Shown: piece after piece, positions 1 through 7,663 of the stretch
Layout: each line of letters starts with the position of its first letter
Numbering within the stretch: position 1 is the stretch's first letter
Source: Carettochelys insculpta
Lineage: Eukaryota; Chordata; Testudines; Carettochelyidae
Assembly: GCF_033958435.1 (NCBI RefSeq)
Contig: NC_134158.1
Coordinates: 3,677,837-3,741,836, forward strand
Direction of reading: 5' to 3'
Length of the DNA stretch: 64,000 nucleotides
The notes under the pieces: generated by a model
Database searches by the model: none
What the model saw: only the letters and a program-made list of their open reading frames with translations
Told to the model about the DNA's origin: nothing
Made by a program: the position numbers and the translations under genes

Positions 1-2435
1 GCAGGTATGAGTGGGCAGGGGTCGAGGGGAGGGGTAGGAGGAGGGGGGGTGGGGGGGAGGGCAGGGGGGATGGGACTCATCAAGGGAGGGGAAGGTTCAT
101 GAGGGGGAGGGAGGGGGGGCAGTGGGGGAGGGGGAGGAGGAAGTGGAGGGGGAGGAGGGTCTGGAGGGGGTAGGATTGCAGGTTCTGGGGCGGGGTGTTG
201 GCTGGGAGAAGGTGCGGGGATAATGGCGGGTGGTGGGGCTAAGATGGGAGCAGGAGCGGGGATATGGAGAGAAGGTGTCTCGGGAGGAGGGGCTTCCTCG
301 GATGGTGGGGCGGGGGAGGGGGATAGGGGCGAGGTGCCGACATACTCGGCAGGAAGTGCCAACTGGTCGAGGGGGTGGGTGTTGGGGTCCTCGGTTTCGG
401 GGCCAAAGGTGGGGGGCATGGGGAACTCTGCTTCCCCCAGGGTGCCCAGGGGCTGGCCAACTCCCGTGGGGAGGTCATCTCTGATTAAGGGGGGGGTCGC
501 CTCCTGCGACGTCCCAAGGCAGAGGGAGGCGGTGGTTGAGGGATCACTGGTAGACGGTGAGGGGGAGAATGGAGGGGGTGGGGGTGAGTGGATGGACGGC
601 CCACAGGCCTCCAGTAGGAGGCTGTCCACGTCCAGGGCCACCGGGGTGAGGCCTAGGGCCTCGACCTCCTGCGAGAGGAGGGCGAGGCCGGGGCTCACCT
701 CCTCCGGACGCTCCACAGCAGTAGTCTGGGTCGCGGCCGGAGGGGTGTCAGGGGAGGGCGCGGGTGTGCGAAAAACCCTCTCAGCTTCCTGAGGCTCTGG
801 CTCCGGGGCGGAGGGGGTGTTGCCGTTCTCAGCCGCCACCGCGGCAGCCCCCGTCGCCCCCGGCAGACGATCGGCAGCCGGGGGTTCGGCAGGTGGGTCT
901 GGGCTGGCGGCTCTTTTTAGCGCTTTGCGCGGCGCCTCCACCCCGTCCTCCGACAGGGTGGGGGTGCCGGGTGCGCGCACTTTTTTCTTTCGTTTCCCCC
1001 CCACCAGCACCCAGCCCTCCGAGGAGGCGGGCTGGGCAGTAGAGGAGGAGGGGCCAGGGGACAGGGCCGACGAGGAGGAAGGGAGGTAAGAAGGGGGCGG
1101 GGCGGCAAGGGGGGGGGACGACCCGCCCCGGGACGGGCCCTCTTCTGGTCCTGCCGCCGGCCCCTCCTCCCTCTCCTCCGCAGGCCCGGCTCTTGTGCCC
1201 GCTCGGGCGCCAGCGCCTGCTTCTTCTTGCCCGGCACCATGCGGCCGGGCATCCTCCGACGCCCGAGCGGCGATGGATCCGTCCGGGACGAGAGGAGGAG
1301 GGTCGGTCCCGGGGCCTGTCGCGGTCGGGGCGCCGCCGATCTCGTGGCTGACGCCCCCCGGGTCGGAGGAGGTCCCGGGCTCCCCTTCGTGCCGGGCCAG
1401 GGGGCAATCCCTCCGGACGTGCCCCGCCGCCCGGCACATAAAGCACCGGGCCTCCCCCAGGGTGTAAAAGACCCGGTACTGGGCCCCTTGATGGGGCACC
1501 AGTATAGTCCCCTCCTGGGCCACCCCGCCCCGTGCTGCCGCCGGCGGCAGTTGGACCCGGGCCTGCCGGCGGAAGGAGAGCACGTGCCGGAGGGCGGGGT
1601 CTTTACAGCCTAGGGGGAGGGGACTCAGGACCGTCAAAGGCCGGCCCAGGGCAGTGAGGAAAGGCAGAAGGGCAGAGTTGGGAAGGAAGGGTGGGACAGA
1701 AGAAAAAACCACCCGCACGCCCAGGTCCTCCAGCGGCTCCAGGGGCACGTGCACGCCCCCAACCGCCAGGCCCCTCTCCACCGCCTCCTGGGCGGCGGCC
1801 TCCGAAGCCAGGAAGAACACGATCTTCCCGAACATCCGGGAGGCCGCCACCACGGCCGCGGGCCCCACCACCCGTGCCAACGCCCGCACGTAGGTCTCCA
1901 CGTGGGGCGAGGCAGCCACCAGGAGGCAGCGGACTCCGTGCCTCCTGGTGAGCGCGGGGAAGGGGCCGCGACCGTTGGGGATGGTAGTCCCGGCAGAGGC
2001 GGCAGGAGTAGGGTGCGAGGCGGCGGCCGCCGCCTGGGCGTACGACCTGGGGGCCGAGAGGTCGGGGCCCCCAGGAGCGGTGGAGGGAACAGGGGGAAGG
2101 GGAGAAGGGGAGGCTGCACTGGATGTTTGGGCAGCCTGGGGGAGAGTCCCCGCCACGGGAGGTTTGGCCTTCCGGGCGGGGCTCTTGCCCTTTCTTTTCC
2201 CCTGGCCCCTCCTGCCCTTTTGGGGGGGGGGGTTTGGGGCTGGGTCGCCAGGGGGCGCCGCGGCGGAGGCAGTAGGAGCCCTGGAGCCTGCGCCCGCGCC
2301 CTCAGCCGACGTGGTTGTGATGTTCTGGGCAGCCCTGGACGAGTGGGCCGCCATTTCGGGGATAGGAGGGGTGACAGTGGAGGGGAGAGGGAGGGAGGGG
2401 TCACCAGATGACCCTCCAGTGGGCGTGGGGGCCAT
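1..2435 (-). CDS. Tx1-like ORF1 protein, copy A (cut by window edge)
   Basis: This is the amino-terminal part of the gag-like ORF1 protein, which binds element RNA in L1-type retrotransposons. The start is taken as the MAPT methionine conserved in all three copies; an in-frame ATG 30 nt upstream also exists in copies A and B. The basic N-terminal stretch, the RRM-like region, the CCHC knuckle (about 1430-1390) and the start of the Pro-rich tail are present; the C terminus lies outside the window. Compared with copies B and C, one extra G near 955-965 and one missing base near 982-986 cancel each other, so roughly ten residues are read in another frame and the ORF then resumes. I did not translate every codon, so openness elsewhere is inferred from the constant 8143-bp offset to copy B. 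Confidence 0.75.
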   Translation of the reverse strand, partial: MAPTPTGGSSGDPSLPLPSTVTPPIPEMAAHSSRAAQNITTTSAEGAGAGSRAPTASAAAPPGDPAPNPPPQKGRRGQGKRKGKSPARKAKPPVAGTLPQAAQTSSAASPSPLPPVPSTAPGGPDLSAPRSYAQAAAAASHPTPAASAGTTIPNGRGPFPALTRRHGVRCLLVAASPHVETYVRALARVVGPAAVVAASRMFGKIVFFLASEAAAQEAVERGLAVGGVHVPLEPLEDLGVRVVFSSVPPFLPNSALLPFLTALGRPLTVLSPLPLGCKDPALRHVLSFRRQARVQLPPAAARGGVAQEGTILVPHQGAQYRVFYTLGEARCFMCRAAGHVRRDCPLARHEGEPGTSSDPGGVSHEIGGAPTATGPGTDPPPLVPDGSIAARASEDARPHGAGQEEAGAGARAGTRAGPAEEREEGPAAGPEEGPSRGGSSPPLAAPPPSYLPSSSSALSPGPSSSTAQPASSEGWVLVGGKRKKKVRAPGTPTLSEDGVEAPRKALKRAASPDPPAEPPAADRLPGATGAAAVAAENGNTPSAPEPEPQEAERVFRTPAPSPDTPPAATQTTAVERPEEVSPGLALLSQEVEALGLTPVALDVDSLLLEACGPSIHSPPPPPFSPSPSTSDPSTTASLCLGTSQEATPPLIRDDLPTGVGQPLGTLGEAEFPMPPTFGPETEDPNTHPLDQLALPAEYVGTSPLSPSPAPPSEEAPPPETPSLHIPAPAPILAPPPAIIPAPSPSQHPAPEPAILPPPDPPPPPLPPPPPPLPPLPPPHEPSPPLMSPIPPALPPTPPPPTPPLDPCPLIP

Positions 2436-3577
2436 ATTGGTGGGTTTGAGGGGGAAAAAGTTCATTGGGGGTGGGGGCCTTTAAGAGAAAGCGGGGGAGG
2501 GGGAGGAGAGTGGAAGGGAAGGAAGGAGTGAGGCGTGGCTGCCCCTCCCCCACCGGCCGGGCTGAGGACCCAGTCAGACGGGGGAAGGGCAGGGCAAGGG
2601 GAGTGAGGTCAGGGAAAGGGAGACACAAAAGAAAGACCACAACTCCCAGCACAAGAGGGTAAGATGGCTCCTGTTTCTGCACTGGGGTGTGGAGGGAGTC
2701 AAAGTTTGTGTGTGTGTGTGTGTGTGTGTGGGTTGTGGGGGGGCCTCAGGCGCTTAAGTAAACAGAAAAAAGGGGGGGGGAAGGGGCGTGGGCACGTGGG
2801 GGGGCAGGGAGGAGGCACAGCCCACTTAAGGGGGATGGCGGGGTTAATGGGGGGAGGGGTGTGCCCACGTGCGCCTGAGGGGTGGGCCCGTAGCAGCTGC
2901 TGCTGCAGAGCCTCGAGATGGCAGGGGAGAAGGCAGGGGCAGCTGATTGGAGGGGCCCAGGTGGGGGGGGCCCCAGCGGCAGCTGGGTGTGGGGGGGGCA
3001 GTAGGAGGGGGGAGTGGCTGCAGGGGTGGGGCAGGGGCCACACCCTAACACCCCACCCCTGGCTATGCAGCTCCCCCCCGGAGCCCCGGTGGAGAGGGGC
3101 CCTGCCCAAGCTCACCCCTCCCCAAGCCACTCCACAGGAGGCTGTGTGGAGGGAGCCCAACCGCCGCTTTGAGAGAGCCCCCTACCTTCTCCAGGTGGTG
3201 AGGATGCAGCAGCTGCTGGATGGAAGGTGGGCCCAAATGGGGGTCAGCAGTGTCTCCCCCAAAAGATGGAAGAAGGGGGGGGGGGCCCCTGCTGTAGGGC
3301 AGGGGGCAAGAGGCCCCCACCCTCCACCCACTCAGCAGTTCCTAAAAGGACTGGGTGAGGGTTGGGGGGAGAAGATAGACCCTGCCTGCCCGAGGCAGGA
3401 GGGAGGCTGACCCCAGAAAGGGGTGGGGGGTGGGGAAGGCAGCCCTGTGGGGGCTTCAGCCAGCCAAGGCCCACCAGCCCCCAGATGCTCGCCTTCCAGC
3501 CGTGGGAGAGGGTCCCACGGCGGCGGTGGCAGCAGCAGCAGCAGCCCTGCAGGAGCACCTGCAGCTGGCCTCCTGCA
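2436..3577 (-). other. 5' UTR of copy A
   Basis: G-rich on the plus strand, pyrimidine-rich in the sense direction. It holds a TG/CA microsatellite at about 2707-2730, a GCA-type triplet run near 3529-3546 and a CACGTG-like motif near 2793. No open frame is shared by all copies here. In L1-type elements the internal promoter lies in this region; that role is inferred, not seen. Confidence 0.6.
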
Positions 3578-3730
3578 CCTATTGGTGTTCCTGGGGGAGG
3601 TGTGGGCAGGCATGTCCTGCCCACAGCTAAAAGGCCCCTCTCACAGTGAGGGGGGGCCCACTAAAAACACCCAGTCACCAAATGAATACGGGGGACAACG
3701 AAGGAAAAAAAACAGGGACGGGAGTGAGGG
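3578..3730 (-). other. 3' UTR of copy B and unit junction
   Basis: About 153 bp separate the ORF2 stop from the start of the next unit. The sense strand has no AATAAA hexamer and no poly(A) tail; it ends near CACCAATAGG and passes directly into the TGCAGGAGG start of the next unit. The equivalent stretch at 11711-11862 is almost the same, so the junction is a repeated feature and not an accident of one copy. Confidence 0.6.
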
Positions 3731-6700
3731 TCAAAGGTTTAGAACGAGGGAGCCGGAAGGGGATACCGAGCAGAGGGCCCCGGACAGCGCCCACCGCTCC
3801 TCGAAGGTGTCCAGGGAGTTGGTGGACGCCGCCCAGAGGAACTCCGCTCGGATTCGTGAGCGAAGGGAGGAACGGAAGTAGGCCCCACAGTCGCAGGTCG
3901 CCCCCTCTGCCAGCCTCCTCTCCCTGGTTTTGTAGATGGCCATTTTGGCCGTGGCCAGGAGGAGGCAGACGAGGAGGTCCCGCGACTTTGTGGGGCCGCG
4001 GACAGGGTGTGACAGGATAAGGAGGTGCGGGGAGAAGTGCAGCCAGAACCTCAAGAGGAGGTTCTGGAGGAGCCGGAAGAGGGGCTGCAGCCTGGCGCAC
4101 TCAACGTAGATGTGCGCCAGGTTCTCCCTCATGCCGCAGAAGGTGCAGGTGTCTGGGATGGGGGTGAACCGTGCCAGGTACACGCCCGTGCTCACCGCTC
4201 CATGGAGGATTCTCCAGCTGATGTCCCCGGTGGGCCGCGGGACCAGGGTGGAATAGAGGCTGGCCCACCGGGGCTCCCCACCCTCCGATGGCGGCAAGAG
4301 GTCCCGCCACTTGTGGTCGGGGCGGGACACGAGGGTGGGGAAGTGGAGCGTGTGAAGCACGAGCGCGTACAGAAGGTGTCTAGGCGCGGTTCGGAAGGGG
4401 ACCGGCTGCAAGGTATGCAGCCGGCTGGGGTGGTGGAGGGGAGGGGGGCGGGCAGGATCGCGAAGCCGGGGGCCCACGGAGAGGTCCGGAGGGCTAGGAG
4501 TGAGAGGGGGGCGGGGCGCACCCTCTCGCAGGACCCGGCCGAGGTAGACGTGAGCAGTGGGCGGCAGGGCGGCCTTCACCTCCTCGAGTACGCGACGGGG
4601 AGAGCGTAGGCAGGAGAGCCCCATGCGCTGGGCGAGCGCCGGGGCCTCCATCCAGTCTCCCCGGTCGTAGTCCAGGAGGTCTCCGACCCTGGTGATTCCA
4701 CCTAGGACCAACCTCCGGCGCACCACGGGAGACTCCGCCGCCTGCACACGAAGGTGGGGGTTGTGTAGCAGGGGCTCCGCGAGGAGGTCTTCCCCCGTGG
4801 TGGCCCCTAAAGACCTGGAGGCTGCGAGCAGCCGCCAAGTGCGGAGGAGGTCCTGGTAGAAGGCCGGCAGCTCCGAGAGGCCTCGCGGACGGTCTCTCCA
4901 AGATAAATAAAGGAGCTGCCGGTCGTATCGGAGCCCTCGGTGACGGCGGAGGAAAGCATGCGCCAGCGTACTCCATGCCGGACTATCTGCACTGTTGGTG
5001 TTGGCGTTGAGAAGTCCCTGCAGGGCCCGGAGGCGGAGGACATGGACCTGAGTGCGCATGCAAGTCAGGCCCTGTCCTCCCTCCTCCGGGGGGAGGTGGA
5101 GTACCCCTGCAGAGACCCAGTGCAGTCCTGGCCAGAAAAACTCCAGGATTAACTTCTGGAGCTGGTCCAGGAACTTCGGGGGTGGGACCAGGGTGCTGAG
5201 GCGGTACCAGAGCATGGACAGGACGAGTTGGTTCAGCACCAGTGCTCTCCCCCGCAGGGAGAGGCACTGGAGCAGCCCTGTCCACCTCCGTAACCGCTCA
5301 GCGACCCTGCCCTCTAAACCCTGCCAGTTTTCCGGCGGAGAGGGATGCGTGGCGGATAGAAAGACGCCTAGATAGAGCAGCGGACCCGCGCTCCACCGGA
5401 TGGCCTGAAGCGCGGGCGGGAGGCGGCTCGTCTGCCATCCAGTCCCGACCACCAGGCCAGAGCTCTTGACCCAGTTGACCCGGGCGGAGGAGGCCGCCGA
5501 GTAGATAGCTTGGCAAGCCTCCAGACGCGCCAGGTCTCCCGGGTCCTGAACCACGAGGAGCACGTCGTCGGCGTACGCCGACAGGACTAGCCGCAGCCCT
5601 GCCTCTGGAAGCACCATCCCCATCAACCGTCGACGAAGGAGACAGAGGAAGGGCTCGATGGCCAGAGCGTACAGCTGTCCTGAGAGCGGGCAGCCTTGTC
5701 GTACTCCCCGTCCGAAGCTGACCGGAGCGGTCAGGGTCCAGTTGAGCTTGACCATGCACTCCGAGGCAGCGTACAGCACCCGGAGAAACCCGACGAAGCG
5801 GGGTCCGAAGCCGAAGGCCTGCAGGGTGCCCAGGAGATACCCGTGGTCCACCCTGTCGAACGCCTTCTCCTGATCCAAGGACAGGAGGGCGAACGACAGG
5901 CCGTCCCTACACCCAAGCTCTAAGAGATCCCGGACCAAGGACAGATTATGGAGGATGGTACGGCCCGGGACGGTGTAGGTCTGGTCGGGGTGGACCACGT
6001 CCTGCAGCACGGACCCCAAGCGACGGGAGATGGCTTTAGCGATGATCTTGTAGTCCGTGCTGAGGAGCGAGATGGGACGCCAGTTCCTGAGGTCGCGGGG
6101 GTCCCCCTTCTTGGGCAGCAGGGCGAGGACGGCACGCCTGCATGACAGGGGGAGGACCCCGCTTTGCAAGGCCTCGGCCCAGACGCTGAGCAGGTCTGGG
6201 CCGAGGACGTCCCAAAACACGCGGTAAAACTCCACGGTCAGCCCGTCCATGCCCGGGGATTTGTTGGTGGGCATGAGGCGGAGGGCTTCCGAGAGCTCGG
6301 CCAGAGTGAGAGGAAGCTCTAGCCGGTCCCGGTCGCCCGTGCTGACCGACGGCAGTTGGTCCCAGAGCACCCTGCAGGCGTCGGCGTCGGTCGGATCCGG
6401 GGAGAAAAGGGTGGCGTAGAAGGCGCGGGCCCTCTCGCGCATCTCCACCGGATCCGTAAGAGGGGTGCCGTCCTCCGCAAGAAGGCAGAGGATGTATTTT
6501 TCGGCACCCCTCTTTTTCTCCAGGGCGTAGAAGAAGCGGGAGCCGCGGTCCATCTCCCGGAGGAGTTGGATTCGCGACCTCACCAAGGCCCCCTGTGCCC
6601 GGAGGGCGTCGAGGGCCCTGAGCTCGTCCCTCTTCTCCTGGTACGTGCCGCAGAGGGATGGATCGCTGGGGCTGGCGGCTAGACGCCTCTCCAGCTCAAG

Positions 6701-7663
6701 AACCTCCCGTTCCAGCTGCCCTATCAGCGCATCCCGCCGCCGGCTGGCCCCCCGAGTATAGTCGCGGCAGAAAAGCCGCGCGCGCACCTTTCCCAGATCC
6801 CACCACCGCCGTGCCGAGGGAAAGGCACGCCGTTGCTCGCGCCAGGCCAGCCAGAACTCCCGGAAGGACGCCTCGAAGCCCACGTCCTCCAGCAGGCTGT
6901 TATTGAAGTGCCAGTAGGCCGACCCCCGCTTCCCCAGCGAGAGGGAAGCCTTCACGGCCACTAGGTGGTGGTCCGAGAAGGGGGCCGGCCGCACGCTGGA
7001 GGCGTGGGCCCGGGAGAGATGGTGCCGTGAGATGTAAATGCGGTCCAACCGGGAGTGTACAGATTTATGGCCCACCACTCGGACGCAGGTGAAACCAGCG
7101 TCGTCGTCCGAGTGGTGGCTGCGCCAGACGTCCACCAGGGAGCGATGGATGAGAAGCTCCCTGAGGACGCCCGCGGCGGCCTGGCCATGCTCGGTCCCCG
7201 TGCGGTCCCGCTCCTCGAGGGTGCAGTTGAAATCCCCGCCGAGGACCAGGCACTCGCGAGGATCGATGGTGTCGAGGAAGGCCGCCGCCTGCCGGAAGAA
7301 GGGAGTTCTCTCCGGGTGGCGTGTCGGGGCATAGACATTAACGAGATGGAGAGGCAGCCCCTCCACCCGCACCCGGAGATACAGCAGGCGGCCGGGCACA
7401 ACCTCGACGCTCCCCAGCACCTCGGGCCGCAGGTCTGGGGAGAACAGGGTCGCCACCCCGGCCCGGTGGGCCGAAAGGTGACTAAAGTGGACCCCGTCTC
7501 CCCACTCCAGCCGCCACTTAGCTTCGGCGGCTGGGGTAGTGTAGGTCTCCTGTAGGAAGGTGACCGAGTACCCCCCCTCCCGAAGGAAGGAGAGCACTCG
7601 GCACCTACGGAGACCCGACCCGCAGCCCCTGGCATTTAAAGTGGCAAAGATGATCGGCGCCAT
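3731..7663 (-). CDS. Tx1-like ORF2: APE endonuclease and reverse transcriptase, copy B
   Basis: A 1310-residue open frame for the enzyme that nicks target DNA and copies element RNA onto it. Residues 1-235 form an APE-type endonuclease with the expected N10, E39, D144/N146 (GGDFNCTL) and S230-D231-H232. The reverse transcriptase follows, with motif A Asp597 (SLDQEKAFDRVDH), the RQGCPLSG motif near 655 and YADD at 697-700. A C-terminal C-x2-C-x7-H-x4-C knuckle (CTFC...H...C) lies near residue 1170. No catalytic residue I can check is missing. Its ATG lies 28 nt inside the end of ORF1 in another frame, which suggests translation by termination and reinitiation. Family placement in L1/Tx1 is inferred from the order of domains and residue patterns. 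Confidence 0.93.
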   Translation of the reverse strand: MAPIIFATLNARGCGSGLRRCRVLSFLREGGYSVTFLQETYTTPAAEAKWRLEWGDGVHFSHLSAHRAGVATLFSPDLRPEVLGSVEVVPGRLLYLRVRVEGLPLHLVNVYAPTRHPERTPFFRQAAAFLDTIDPRECLVLGGDFNCTLEERDRTGTEHGQAAAGVLRELLIHRSLVDVWRSHHSDDDAGFTCVRVVGHKSVHSRLDRIYISRHHLSRAHASSVRPAPFSDHHLVAVKASLSLGKRGSAYWHFNNSLLEDVGFEASFREFWLAWREQRRAFPSARRWWDLGKVRARLFCRDYTRGASRRRDALIGQLEREVLELERRLAASPSDPSLCGTYQEKRDELRALDALRAQGALVRSRIQLLREMDRGSRFFYALEKKRGAEKYILCLLAEDGTPLTDPVEMRERARAFYATLFSPDPTDADACRVLWDQLPSVSTGDRDRLELPLTLAELSEALRLMPTNKSPGMDGLTVEFYRVFWDVLGPDLLSVWAEALQSGVLPLSCRRAVLALLPKKGDPRDLRNWRPISLLSTDYKIIAKAISRRLGSVLQDVVHPDQTYTVPGRTILHNLSLVRDLLELGCRDGLSFALLSLDQEKAFDRVDHGYLLGTLQAFGFGPRFVGFLRVLYAASECMVKLNWTLTAPVSFGRGVRQGCPLSGQLYALAIEPFLCLLRRRLMGMVLPEAGLRLVLSAYADDVLLVVQDPGDLARLEACQAIYSAASSARVNWVKSSGLVVGTGWQTSRLPPALQAIRWSAGPLLYLGVFLSATHPSPPENWQGLEGRVAERLRRWTGLLQCLSLRGRALVLNQLVLSMLWYRLSTLVPPPKFLDQLQKLILEFFWPGLHWVSAGVLHLPPEEGGQGLTCMRTQVHVLRLRALQGLLNANTNSADSPAWSTLAHAFLRRHRGLRYDRQLLYLSWRDRPRGLSELPAFYQDLLRTWRLLAASRSLGATTGEDLLAEPLLHNPHLRVQAAESPVVRRRLVLGGITRVGDLLDYDRGDWMEAPALAQRMGLSCLRSPRRVLEEVKAALPPTAHVYLGRVLREGAPRPPLTPSPPDLSVGPRLRDPARPPPLHHPSRLHTLQPVPFRTAPRHLLYALVLHTLHFPTLVSRPDHKWRDLLPPSEGGEPRWASLYSTLVPRPTGDISWRILHGAVSTGVYLARFTPIPDTCTFCGMRENLAHIYVECARLQPLFRLLQNLLLRFWLHFSPHLLILSHPVRGPTKSRDLLVCLLLATAKMAIYKTRERRLAEGATCDCGAYFRSSLRSRIRAEFLWAASTNSLDTFEERWALSGALCSVSPSGSLVLNL

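Noticed and set aside
223..792. 189-residue plus-strand frame, repeated in all units
   Set aside because: It is antisense to the Pro-rich part of ORF1; the Gly-rich content is what the reverse of proline codons gives.
1634..2404. 256-residue minus-strand frame over ORF1, repeated at 9777-10547, and a 505-residue version at 17909-19426
   Set aside because: It is a second frame of the GC-rich ORF1 region. It joins to the 5' UTR only in copy C because of indels and has no domain, while the ORF1 frame has the CCHC motif and conserved start.
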